64,000 bases of DNA, taken from NCBI GenBank assembly GCA_023205875.1, contig CP060759.1:1-64000 (forward strand). The letters run 5' to 3'. The notes under the pieces were generated by a model, which was not told where the DNA came from, did no database searches, and worked only from the letters and a program-made list of their open reading frames with translations. Positions 8,651 through 17,772 of the stretch are shown here, piece after piece. Every line of letters starts with the position of its first letter. The stretch's first letter is position 1. A program made the translations under genes and the position numbers. The stretch is from Chloropicon primus. Taxonomy: Eukaryota; Chlorophyta; Chloropicophyceae; Chloropicales; Chloropicaceae.

Positions 8651-10858
8651 ATGGGGAACCAAGGGAAGACCGAGTTCCTGCCGAGGTTCAGTGTGGTGGA
8701 CGACACCTTGGAATTGTACGACAAGGAACAAAACCCAGTAGTGGTCAACAGTCAGGAGTACTGGGCCTCGGTTGCGAGTGTGGGGGCGGTGGCATACGCC
8801 ATTGCGGGACTCGTGCTTCTGTACCTCGTCCTCGTGGGGATCTTGCGCGCGGTCGTGGTGGGGGCCAGGGCCTGCAAAGGGAAGAAGAAGTTCGAGGAGT
8901 ACGAGAACGAGTACGCCCAGGACAGGAGGGCCTCGATCGCCGGGGGGGGGAGCCCAGCCAACGCCTTCTCCCTGGTGAGGGCGATCACCAGCAGGCGGAG
9001 GAGGCTCGTGGTGGACGGCCGGGGGGGTCCAGACGAGCAGGGGAGGCTGTACTCCAGGTGCTTCCTGGACACGGTCAAGGTGGCCACCCTGGCCCTCGTG
9101 CTGGCGGGCTTCGTGGCCTCCTTGGTCTTCATGTTGTACGGCGCGGAGATGGTCTCGCTGACGGAGGGGGGCACGAATGTCCTCGGGGAGACACTCAGGG
9201 CCCAGGCGGCGGACCTCCGGGGCGTGAGGCAGCTGACCGCCTCGAGCCCGGTGGAGCAGATCCGGGGGGAGATCCTGTGGGAGGACTTCGTCCGAAACGT
9301 CATGCCCGTGGTGAACTCCAATCTGAACACCCTGGACGAGGCGTACTTTGGCGCGAAGGTTCTCACGTACTTCGTCCCCTCCGCGGTGTTCTTGGTCTCC
9401 CTGCTCGTCTTGGGTTACGCTTTCCAGCTCCACACCTGCTTTGTGGACCTCTCCCCCGCGCCCCTCGTCCCGTGGCTGTTCGTGATCGTTTCCCTCTGCC
9501 TCGGGATGGGCCTGGCACTGCCTTCGCTCTACTCGGACGTGTGCGGGCAGGCGGACAAGTACATGGACGGGGACCACTCCGGACCCGAGGACGTCAACAG
9601 GAGTCTGGCGTTTGCCAACTCTCTCTACCCTTGCGGGGGTACCGCCGCCATGCATTTCGGGAATGCTACGGTGCGCCCGGAGGAGGTCGGCGTCGCCCTG
9701 GCTTGCCTGGAACTCTCCAACGACTTCAGGTCACACGCCTTGGGGCTCATCCAGGGACTGAACGGGGATCTGCTGGGCTTTCGCAACGCGTTTGGGATCT
9801 CCTCCACGACTCTTCCCTTGCTCTGCGTGCCGTACGAATCCGACGAGACCGTCAGCAGCAACGGAAGCTCTGAGAAGCAGTGTCAGCAGCAGTTCCGCCC
9901 TGGGTCGGCGTGCACCGCCGGTGTAGTCGGCATGGCAGGGTGCGTGAGCTCCGTGGGAAGCATGTGGAATCCCACGGACGTGAACTCTTTGGTCTGTGCC
10001 CTGAATGGGAAGGGCAACACCCTGGGAAGCCAGGTGCTCAACGACGGCAAGATCAAGGACGTGGACGGCGCGAGCTTGCTGCAGAACGTCGGGTTCGGCA
10101 GCGTCGGGTTCACAAACCAGCACTTCCAGAACGTGATCGGGATGGGAGGACTCACCACGCCAGCGTCGGTGTACAAGCAGAAATCTTGCAACACGGGGAA
10201 CCAGCGGCAGAACCTCGTGGCGAACTTTGGGAAACCCTTGACGGAGTACGGCTACAGGGACTACTCCCCAGCAATGCACCAGCACGGCCTCAACTTCGAG
10301 GAGATGGAGGGTGACGCCGAGGAGGCGCTCCTGGCCATGAACCGGAGCGACGCCGTCCTGATGACGGCGAACTGCGAGTACACCCGCCGGGCAGTGGGGC
10401 AGATGACCGAGTACGGGTTCGGGAACAGGTGCAAGAGGCTTGACCTGGTCTCCACCGTCTTCTGGATCGCGAACGCTGTCCTGGCTCTCGTGTGCGCCCT
10501 CCTTGCCCTGATGCTGGAGATGCTCGAGGCGGCGTACTGGGATGTTGAGGACGAGGAGGACAAGCAGCAGGGTGCAGTCGCATTTGTAGACGAGGCGGGG
10601 GGCTTCGAGTACGGCGGCGGTGCGGGCCACTACGAGGACTTCAACTCGAGCGGGACTTCGGCAGCCAGCGCGCCGCCCATGCCGACCCTGCAGATGCCCC
10701 TGCAGACCCAAGCATCGGCGGGCCCGGTGATGGGATACGCCATTCGCAGCCCTTCGGCATTCGACATCACTGCCCCTCCTCCCCGCCCTTCCTCTGCCCC
10801 CCCGGCGAGGCAGGTGGACCACTACGTGCTGGAGCAACCCCCCATGAAAGTCCTGTGA
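8651..10858 (+). CDS. five-span membrane protein, tweety/prominin-like topology
   Basis: Predicted 735-residue membrane protein with about five hydrophobic segments (42-70, 144-165, 236-257, 270-291, 598-625). Two large loops lie between segments 2 and 3 and between 4 and 5. The second is about 300 residues, Cys-containing and has several N-x-S/T sites (for example NRS, NAT, NGS), so it is probably extracytosolic. This layout resembles tweety-homologue and prominin families and the related plant membrane proteins, but I see no single diagnostic motif. The C-terminal 110 residues are Gly/Pro/Ser-rich and probably cytosolic. The ATG at 8651 is in a good context (accATGG). Confidence 0.7.
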   Translation: MGNQGKTEFLPRFSVVDDTLELYDKEQNPVVVNSQEYWASVASVGAVAYAIAGLVLLYLVLVGILRAVVVGARACKGKKKFEEYENEYAQDRRASIAGGGSPANAFSLVRAITSRRRRLVVDGRGGPDEQGRLYSRCFLDTVKVATLALVLAGFVASLVFMLYGAEMVSLTEGGTNVLGETLRAQAADLRGVRQLTASSPVEQIRGEILWEDFVRNVMPVVNSNLNTLDEAYFGAKVLTYFVPSAVFLVSLLVLGYAFQLHTCFVDLSPAPLVPWLFVIVSLCLGMGLALPSLYSDVCGQADKYMDGDHSGPEDVNRSLAFANSLYPCGGTAAMHFGNATVRPEEVGVALACLELSNDFRSHALGLIQGLNGDLLGFRNAFGISSTTLPLLCVPYESDETVSSNGSSEKQCQQQFRPGSACTAGVVGMAGCVSSVGSMWNPTDVNSLVCALNGKGNTLGSQVLNDGKIKDVDGASLLQNVGFGSVGFTNQHFQNVIGMGGLTTPASVYKQKSCNTGNQRQNLVANFGKPLTEYGYRDYSPAMHQHGLNFEEMEGDAEEALLAMNRSDAVLMTANCEYTRRAVGQMTEYGFGNRCKRLDLVSTVFWIANAVLALVCALLALMLEMLEAAYWDVEDEEDKQQGAVAFVDEAGGFEYGGGAGHYEDFNSSGTSAASAPPMPTLQMPLQTQASAGPVMGYAIRSPSAFDITAPPPRPSSAPPARQVDHYVLEQPPMKVL

Positions 10859-11472
10859 GTAGAGGCGGCAGCAGTGATGAAAGATCACCCATCGTGGTGG
10901 TCCTCATCCTAAAGGAGTGGATCTGGATTAATATAAAGTATCATAGTTATCAGTTATCACTTATTGTGTCTGCTTTGCTTTGTGCACCAATGCCCCTTGC
11001 GTTTTCCTATGAAATCAAACACGCACAAACACACAAACCCAAGCGAGCAAGTCTTCGTCTTCGTCTTCGTCTTCCCGTTCCTTGGACCCATGCCATTCCA
11101 AGTCCATTTGGTTGTCCTGGGCATCATCGGCTTATCCATTGATTGATTGGGAGATCACTTTTCGGGGCAGCAGCCGTGACGAGGCGAGGCGAGGAGCAAG
11201 GGCGGAACGAGGCGCGACGAAGCACGGAAGACCAGGGGGAGGCGAACCACACCCACAACAAACAACACAACACAACACCGGCACCTTCGTTCTCTCCCGC
11301 AAGAGAGACAGAGACAGAGACAGAGACAGAGACAGAGACAGACGAGAGAGACGGACCCGCGCAACCTGAACCTGGTGCTGGTGCTCACCTGAACCCAACC
11401 CAACCCAACCCAACCCAACCGAACCGAGTCGAATCGAGTCGAACCGTGCGGCGTGCACTGGACAGCGTCGCG
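10859..11472. repeat. spacer with (GAGACA)n and (CCCAA)n arrays
   Basis: Contains TCTTCG repeats (11045-11078), (GAGACA)n at about 11303-11342 and (CCCAA)n at about 11393-11420, the last two ending 50-130 bp before the TLC-gene ATG. The block 10920-11000 is AT-richer and is probably the 3' UTR and end signal of the previous gene. No gene seen. Confidence 0.7.
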
Positions 11473-12756
11473 ATGACACTGGTGTCGCCTTGTGCTTTGG
11501 GCTCGCGGGGCCTCGCCGGCAGGCGGCTGGATTCCTCCCGAGCGACGACGACGACGACGACGACGACGAGAAGGAGGCCGGCCTCCTGCAGCGCGTGGAG
11601 AGCCTGGAGTGTCTCGGGCAGGAGGAGAGGAGAGGCGAGCAGCGGGGGGGGGGAGGGGAGGTCGAGGGGCTTGCCGGGCGGGCGACAGATTGAGCGCGAC
11701 CTCGAGACGGATAGGACGGGTGGGGGAGGGGGGAAGCTGCCGCCACCTCGGAGTCTCCGCGTCTCCTTCAGCGGGGACGACGGCGACCCGCAAGACCACA
11801 TTCCCTTTGGCTACGGGAGTTTCCTTGCCCTCGTGCTCTTGGTCGCCAAGTGCCTCGTGTGCTACTGCACCGAGGACGTGGAGACTGCTTTCATGTCGAT
11901 CGACTTGGGGTTCCTTACATTTTTGGGTTGGCTCTGCCTGTTCGCGTTCCGGGCCCCGAGCATGGCGGCGCTGCACCCGTTTCTCATCGAGTTGGGAAGC
12001 GCGGTCATCATGGAGGAGATGGTCTTCTCCATGCTGCTGGTGAACAAAATCAAGCCGGACTTGGACTACAAGGTGACGAAGGATTTTTTGGTTCACCACG
12101 TCTCCAGCGCGATCATGGGCTGGCTCGCGCTCTATTTCTGCACCAGGGCCCTGGGCACGGGCTTCGTGGCGGTTGGAGTCATCGGGACAGGTGAGATGGA
12201 TTTCTTTCTTTCTTTCTTTTTTCTTTTGCGGGCCCTTTCCCTCTTCCCCTTTCGCTCACTCCTTGCCCCCTTCTCTTTTGGTCTTTTTTGCGCGCGAGCT
12301 GCAGAGGTGACGACCTTCCTTCCGGTGGCCTTCAGAGAGTCCGTGAGGAGCAAGAAAATCTCCAGTGACAAGCGCATCTCTGCGTTCTTGGGCGTCGTTT
12401 TCCCGGCAGCATTTTGCTGGAGGACCTACTGGTCCTCAAAGATGTGGCTGAGGCTGCTGAAGGTCGGGAGGAGCTACTTGGCGACCAGCCCCGTCCTGGC
12501 GAACCAGGTGCTGTGGAGGATAGGTGAGCTCTCCGTGGCGACTGTCGTGGGCTGCAACTGGGTTTGGACGCACAGAATACTCAAGGGGAGCATGAAGGTG
12601 GCGATGCGTCGCAGTCGCGGGCAGGTAAGTCAACAAGGGAACGGACGCGTGCATTGATTTTCATGTCACTGACTCTTTCCGTTTGCCTCCGCACCACCAC
12701 CATTCCTCGCATCGCAGAAGTCGGATGACCAGTACTTCCAGAAAGAGATCGAGTAA
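11473..12756 (+). CDS. TLC (TRAM-LAG1-CLN8) domain membrane protein, two introns
   Basis: Predicted 358-residue multi-span membrane protein. Exons by my reading are 11473-12190, 12305-12624 and 12718-12756. Introns are 114 nt (gtgaga...gctgcag) and 93 nt (gtaagt...atcgcag). Splicing gives TEVTTFLPVAFRESVRS and a C-terminal KSDDQYFQKEIE. The TLC-like region has DFLVHHVSS, like the HH motif of LAG1-type proteins, and EVTTFLP near the family's conserved lipid-facing segment. TLC proteins include ceramide synthases and lipid regulators; which activity this one has cannot be told. The 114-nt intron is a multiple of three with no stop, so retention would only insert 38 residues. Confidence 0.75.
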
Positions 12757-13063
12757 TCCCTGTCCTCCTCCTCCTCCTCCTCCTCTTCGGTGCTGGTGCA
12801 GGTGATTGTGTATGTTTTTTTCCATCATCCATTCATTCATTGATTCCTGTTTCTGTTGTTCTGTTGGATTGGATTGGATTGGGTTGAGTTGGGTTGTAAT
12901 AAAGAAGAGTTTCCTTTGCTTTCCTTTGTTTTGCTTTCCTTTGCATTGTTTCCTCTCTCTCCATGGGCGTCTTCCTCTGTCCTGGTGGGTTCTGGTTGGC
13001 CTAGCATCCTTCCAAGGATCTGATCTTCTTCCCTTCCCTAGGTCGCGAGTGGAGGAGAGAGAG

Positions 13064-13097
<34 letters not shown>

Positions 13098-13141
13098 GAG
13101 TCCGGTCCTGTTGTGGGTCGAGGACGAGGACGAGGACGAGG
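12757..13141. other. spacer with CTC, GGATT and (GA)n simple repeats
   Basis: A CTCCTCCTC tract (12764-12784), TTCATTCATTGATT, TTGGATTGGATTGGG (12863-12885), ttcctttgctttcctttg repeats and a (GA)n run (13066-13097) before the cyclase start. No gene seen. Confidence 0.65.
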
Positions 13142-15493
13142 ATGTGGAAGCTGAGAACGGCGGAGGAGGGGAGGGAGGTGAAGCCGGAGGGGGGGATGCC
13201 CTTGCGGACGCTATGCGGACTCGCGGGGAGGCAGGTCTGGGAGTACGTCGAGCAAATCAACAAAGGGGAAGAGGACCAGGGGATCGCACACGACAAGGCC
13301 AGGACCGAGTATGTCAGGAAGAGGAAGGAGCTCGGAGTAAGGCACAGCGCAGACGAGCTCATGAGGGTGCAGCAGTGCGGCCCGGGGTACAAGGAGGTGG
13401 TCCGCGTCAAGCCCAAGGGGAAGAGCAAGGCCAACACAAAGTCCCCGGTGGACGGGGCGGACCTCGACCGCGGGGTGTTGGGCGGCCTCCAGTTCTACGA
13501 GCAGCTCCAGATGGACGACGGCCACTGGCCGGGGGACTACGGCGGTCCCATGTTCCTGATGCCCGGATTGATCATCACGTGTTACGTCACTGAGACGATG
13601 GAAACGGTCTTGGGTCCCCACAGGAAGCGAGAGATGGTGCGGTACCTGAAGAACCAGCAGAACCCGGACGGGGGGTACGGCTTGCACATCGAGGGCCACT
13701 CCACGATGTTCGGCACGGTTCTCACGTACGTCTCGATGCGGTTGCTCGGCATGGACGCCGATGACACGGAGTGCGTGAGGGCAAGGAAGTGGATATTGAT
13801 TCACGGGGGGGCGACGATGATACCGAGTTGGGGCAAGTTCTGGCTGTCCGTGCTGGGCGTCTTCGAGTGGGATGGCTTGAACCCCGTGCCCCCGGAGGTT
13901 TGGCTCCTGCCTTACAGCGGGAAGACGGGGATAGGCTACATGCACCCTGGCAGGTTCTGGTGCCATTGCAGGATGGTCTACCTTCCGATGAGTTACATTT
14001 ACGGCGCCAGGATCGTGGGGAAGATCACTCCGTTGGTGAAGAAGATGAGGGAGGAACTCTTCTTGAACCCCTACGAGAAGGTCGACTGGAACAAGGCGAG
14101 GAACGAGTGCGCCAAGGAGGACTTGTACTACCCCCACCCCGTGGTGCAGGACGCCCTGTGGTGGACGCTGTACAAGCTGGAGAACCTGCTGCTGCCGAAC
14201 AGGCCCTTGGCGTTCCTGAGGAGGAAGGCGCTCAAGGAAACCCTCAGGCACATCACGTACGAGGACGAGAACACTAGGTACGTTTGCATCGGACCGGTGA
14301 ACAAGGTCATGAACATGCTGTGCAGGTGGCACGAGGACCCCAAGGGGGACGCCTTCAAGTTGCACGCGACCAGGATACCTGACTACTTGTGGGTGGCGGA
14401 GGACGGGATGAAGATGCAGGGCTACAACGGGTCCCAGCTTTGGGACACCACGTTCGCGATTCAGGCGATCTTCGCGACGGGAATGGAGCAAAAGGTTGAC
14501 CAGTGCGTCCGCAAGGCCGCGAATTACTTGGAAGCCACCCAGGTGCGAGAGGACTGCCCTGGTCCCCTCGTCGAGTACTACAGGCACATCTCCAAGGGGG
14601 CTTGGCCTTTCAGCACCAGGGACCACGGCTGGCCCATCTCCGACTGCAGCTCGGAGGGCCTCAAGGCGTACCTGACCATGGAGCCCTTCCTCGGGGAGTT
14701 CATCTCGGACGACAGGCTGGACGACTGCGTGAACGTGATTCTGTCCTACCAGAACAAGACCGGCGGGTGGGCGACTTACGAGAACACGAGGAGCTTCCCC
14801 CAGCTCGAGCTGATCAACCCCGCGGAGACCTTCGGGGACATCGTGATCGACTACGATTACGTGGAGTGCTCGTCCGCCTGCCTGACGGCGCTCGTGGCTT
14901 TCATCGAGCGCCACGACAGGAAGGGTTGGAACAGCAGGTTCCACAAGTCGAAGCTCGAGAAGGTCTTGGCGGACGGCATCCGGTTCATCGAGAGCATCCA
15001 GAAGCCGGACGGGTCGTGGTACGGGTCGTGGGGCGTGTGCTTCACGTACGCCTGCTGGTTCGGGTGCGAGGCCCTCTCCGCCTGCGACAAGGTCCTCGGG
15101 ACGGACAGCCAGGCCAGGCTGGACAGGGCGGCCGACTTCCTGCTGGAGCACCAGAGGCCGGACGGGGGCTGGGGCGAGAGCTACCTCTCCTGCGAGCTCA
15201 AGGAGTACTCTCAGCTGCCCGAGGACGAGCCCTCCCACGTGGTGAACACAGCCTGGGCCCTGCTGGCTCTGCTCAAGGCCGGCCAGCAGCACAGGGACCC
15301 CACCCCCCTCCACCGGGCGGCGAGGTGCCTCCTGAACGCCCAGATGCCCTGCGGGGACTGGCCCCAGCAGCACATCAGCGGCGTCTTCAACAGGAACTGC
15401 ATGATCACCTACGCCAACTACAGGAACATCTTCCCCCTGTGGGCCCTTGGGGAGTACAAGCACCTCGTCCTTTCCGCCGGCGAAGAGTCGTGA
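13142..15493 (+). CDS. CAS1: cycloartenol synthase (2,3-oxidosqualene cyclase)
   Basis: Predicted 783-residue oxidosqualene cyclase, slightly longer than plant CAS1, and intronless. It converts 2,3-oxidosqualene to cycloartenol, the first committed sterol step in the green lineage, on the ER membrane. Five or more QW-type motifs are visible (for example QNPDGGYG, QKPDGSWYGSW, QRPDGGWGES). The catalytic motif reads D501-C-S-S-E where the family usually has D-C-T-A-E. The product-specificity residues of CAS are all present: Tyr428 in GYNGSQ, His495 in DHGWP and Ile499 two residues before the catalytic Asp. Lanosterol synthases differ at these sites. The start MWKLRTAEEG matches the plant MWKLKIAEG beginning. 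Confidence 0.95.
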   Translation: MWKLRTAEEGREVKPEGGMPLRTLCGLAGRQVWEYVEQINKGEEDQGIAHDKARTEYVRKRKELGVRHSADELMRVQQCGPGYKEVVRVKPKGKSKANTKSPVDGADLDRGVLGGLQFYEQLQMDDGHWPGDYGGPMFLMPGLIITCYVTETMETVLGPHRKREMVRYLKNQQNPDGGYGLHIEGHSTMFGTVLTYVSMRLLGMDADDTECVRARKWILIHGGATMIPSWGKFWLSVLGVFEWDGLNPVPPEVWLLPYSGKTGIGYMHPGRFWCHCRMVYLPMSYIYGARIVGKITPLVKKMREELFLNPYEKVDWNKARNECAKEDLYYPHPVVQDALWWTLYKLENLLLPNRPLAFLRRKALKETLRHITYEDENTRYVCIGPVNKVMNMLCRWHEDPKGDAFKLHATRIPDYLWVAEDGMKMQGYNGSQLWDTTFAIQAIFATGMEQKVDQCVRKAANYLEATQVREDCPGPLVEYYRHISKGAWPFSTRDHGWPISDCSSEGLKAYLTMEPFLGEFISDDRLDDCVNVILSYQNKTGGWATYENTRSFPQLELINPAETFGDIVIDYDYVECSSACLTALVAFIERHDRKGWNSRFHKSKLEKVLADGIRFIESIQKPDGSWYGSWGVCFTYACWFGCEALSACDKVLGTDSQARLDRAADFLLEHQRPDGGWGESYLSCELKEYSQLPEDEPSHVVNTAWALLALLKAGQQHRDPTPLHRAARCLLNAQMPCGDWPQQHISGVFNRNCMITYANYRNIFPLWALGEYKHLVLSAGEES

Positions 15494-15933
15494 GGGAGGG
15501 AGGGAGAAGAAGGAAGGCCGTGTGTCCCTAAAAAGCCGACGCACGCTTTTTTATTTTCAGGGTAGAGGCGTAGAGGTCGTTTTCCTGAATTCATCTTCCG
15601 AGAAGAACAAGCCCAAGTCTTGATGAATGCATGCAATGTCATGTCTATCATTATCTCTCATGTCAATGTCATCTCATCCGTTCCGGTCATCTTGATCTTG
15701 ATCGGATCTCCTGTCCTGTCCCGTCTCTGCCCTCTGTTTTGCTTCCTTTTTGTTTCGTCTCTCGCTGAAATCTTATCCGCTCGGCCGCATTTTGTGGTCA
15801 CAGGAGAGAGGAGAGGAGACCCACCCAACCCAACCCAACCCAGCGACGAGGACGAGGACGAGGACGAGGATACCCCGGGAAGGAGGAAGGGGAAGGAACA
15901 CCAAGACCACAACCACAATAACACGATAACACG
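15494..15933. other. spacer between cyclase and uL18 genes
   Basis: 3' region of the cyclase gene with ATGCATGCAATGTCATG, then the uL18 leader with CCCAACCCAACC (15822-15840), GACGAGGACGAGGA (15845-15870) and a CACAATAACACGATAACACG stretch just before the ATG. No separate gene seen. A further 5' exon encoding a transit peptide could lie here but cannot be fixed. Confidence 0.6.
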
Positions 15934-16534
15934 ATGCCGCCTCCAGTGGGGACGAGGAATACGACGACGTGCATGGCAGCCAAGCCCAAGTCCAAGAGAC
16001 AAAAGAGGCAGCAGAGGTGAGGGAGGGAAGGACGACGGACGCGGCGCACGACCTCTCGCGCGAGTGTCCTGCGGAGGAGTGGACTTGGACTGACTCGAGG
16101 ACTTGGACTGACTCTGACACCCTGCTTTCCTGCTTCCTGCTTCCTGCTTCCTGTTCTTGTCGGTTGGGTGTTTGTGTTTTCTACGATGAAAAAGGCACGA
16201 GCGCCAGCGCAGGAAGATCTATGGCACGGAGGAGCGTCCCCGCCTAGCGGTGTTCCGCTCGAACGAGCACATCTACGCCCAGGTCATCGACGACAGCAGC
16301 CACGAGGGGAAGGGCCACACCCTCTGCGCGTGCTCTACGCTCACGCCGGCCATTCGCGAGTCCTTGTCCACCGGGGCCAACGTGGATGCCGCCACCAAGG
16401 TCGGAGAGGAGATTGCGAGCAAGTGCAAGGCTCTTAACATAAGCTCGGTCGTCTTCGACAAGGGCGGTTTCCTTTACCACGGGAGGGTGCAGGCCGTCGC
16501 GGAGGCCGCGAGAGAGGGCGGACTCGTCTTCTGA
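15934..16534 (+). CDS. organellar (bacterial-type) ribosomal protein uL18, one intron
   Basis: Predicted 134-residue uL18 of bacterial type, which binds 5S rRNA in the large subunit, probably of plastid ribosomes. Exons 15934-16016 and 16213-16534 are joined across a 196-nt intron (gtgagg...gcgcag). The join reads [16 protein letters not shown]-like sequence, the expected uL18 N-terminal pattern (R-K-x-x-G-T-x-x-R-P-R-L). The core [15 protein letters not shown] and [20 protein letters not shown] is a close match to chloroplast/cyanobacterial L18. The N-terminal region is short for a transit peptide, so an upstream exon or a non-canonical signal is possible. A long hairpin lies 29 nt after the stop. 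Confidence 0.85.
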
Positions 16535-16875
16535 GCGACGACGACGACGAAATCAACTCAACTCTCGAGCGGCGACGCAAGGGGGGAGGAGCCACCCGCC
16601 CCCTGTGTCGCCGCTCGAGAGGAAAGGAACCCATTGTGTAGTATAAGAATTCTAGAGAAACAAGCTCGCCGACCTGCTTCCCCCGTCCTCCTCGGGTCGG
16701 AAACGTCATCGTCGCGGTAAACTAGGAGTACAGTACAATAAAAGGCGGGAGAAGGAGAGAGAGAGGGGGGGGGAGAGAGGAGGTCGGGGAGGAGGAGGTC
16801 GTGTCACCTGCCCCTCGACCGCGAGACCCCACCCCCCTTCTCCACCTCGTGTGTTATTGGGTGCATCGCTTGGGA
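16535..16875. other. convergent 3' spacer with hairpin and purine tract
   Basis: Besides the hairpin at 16563-16620 it holds ACAATAAAAGG (16735-16745), an AATAAA-like element, and a GA/G-rich tract (16755-16800). No gene seen. Confidence 0.6.
16563..16620. repeat. 58-nt GC-rich hairpin in the 3' region of uL18
   Basis: Arms 16563-16576 (tctcgagcggcgac) and 16607-16620 (gtcgccgctcgaga) are perfect 14-bp inverted repeats. The interior adds further pairs (gca with tgt/tgc-like, then GGGG with CCCC), giving about 21 pairs in all around a small loop. It lies between the convergent uL18 and unknown small-protein genes. Confidence 0.85.
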
Positions 16876-17292
16876 TCAGTAGCTGTTGTTCTCAAAGTCC
16901 TTGAAGTCGCGTTCGACCTCTTGAAGGTTCTTCAAGTGCTGCTCCAAGCTCAACGCGTTGATCCTCGCGGAGGCGGTCGGGGCAACGGAGTCCTCCCACG
17001 AGCGGCCGCCCAGGCACCTGACGTTGGTGAAGAAGCCCCCTGACCCCGACGCGGCGGCCACCTTCTTCGACAGCCACTCGGCGAGGTCGTCGTCCTCGGC
17101 GTCGAAGGCCACCACGGCGGCCCCCGTCTCGCACAAACCCACGGCGTTCTTCTCCACCGCCACGCGCCTGAGCGCCCTCGTCGCCCCGCCCCCCTCCTGA
17201 AGGAGCTGCCCGAGCTTATCCCGGAGCTTCTCGTCCGTGCAGTCCAGAGGAAGCCCGAGGAGTCCCACCACCTGGCCCCCCCCTGACCCCAT
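16876..17292 (-). CDS. small protein of unknown function, possibly RRM-like
   Basis: Predicted 138-residue protein starting at MGSGGGQVVGLLGLP (ATG 17292). The frame is open further upstream to 17463, but those residues come from a CCCAACCC repeat. The first 90 residues have a beta-alpha-beta rhythm (VVGLLGLPLDCTDEKLRDKL ... GAAVVAFDAEDDDLAEWLSK) loosely like an RNA-recognition motif without clear RNP motifs. The C-terminus is helical and charged (LEQHLKNLQEVERDFKDFEN). The length and codon use match neighbouring real genes. I do not recognise the family. Confidence 0.6.
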   Translation of the reverse strand: MGSGGGQVVGLLGLPLDCTDEKLRDKLGQLLQEGGGATRALRRVAVEKNAVGLCETGAAVVAFDAEDDDLAEWLSKKVAAASGSGGFFTNVRCLGGRSWEDSVAPTASARINALSLEQHLKNLQEVERDFKDFENNSY

Positions 17293-17489
17293 CGCCCTGA
17301 GGATCCCCCTCCGCGACCCTCCAGCCAGAGACCACCCTCCTCCGTTTCTCCCCTTGCCTTGGTGCAACCCTGCGCCCCCTCCTCTGGGTCTGCTGGGTCT
17401 GCTGGGAATCACTCCACCTCCATCCCATCCCATCCCAACCCAACCCAACCCAAAAGGAGTCAACCAAGACCAAGACCAAAACCAAGACC

Positions 17490-17531
<42 letters not shown>

Positions 17532-17772
17532 TTGTGTGTGGTCCGGTCCAGTGCGGCCGCCCTGTCCTGTCCTTTGTTCACCTCGTCCTTTGTTCGCCTC
17601 GTCCACGCCTCCTTAAAACCTAAACCTAAAAACCTAAAACCTAAAACCTATCCCCCACAGGATCTTGGTCTTGGTCCAGCACAAGCAAGAGAAGAGAACA
17701 GAGAGAGAGAGACAGAGAGAGACAGAGAGAGAAAGAGACCTTTTCAAGTCTCGAGTCCGAGACAAGGAGAAG
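17293..17772. repeat. divergent spacer with (GT)n and interstitial telomere-like tract
   Basis: Between divergent genes: CCATCCCATCCCAACCCAACCC (17421-17445), a (GT)n run at about 17493-17530, CCTCGTCCTTTGTTCG direct repeats, an interstitial CCTAAAA tract (17611-17653), and an AGAGAGAGACAGAGAG tract just before the EGF/RING gene. No gene seen. Confidence 0.75.
17611..17653. repeat. interstitial telomere-like (CCTAAAA)n tract
   Basis: ccttaaaacctaaacctaaaa, then further CCTAAAA units up to cctatccc. The same unit type as the window's left end, here 17 kb inside and about 120 bp upstream of the EGF/RING gene start. Confidence 0.85.

Noticed and set aside
13211-15544. 777-codon minus-strand frame opposite the cyclase
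   Set aside because: Antisense shadow of cycloartenol synthase; Pro/Val/Arg/Leu-rich without motif.
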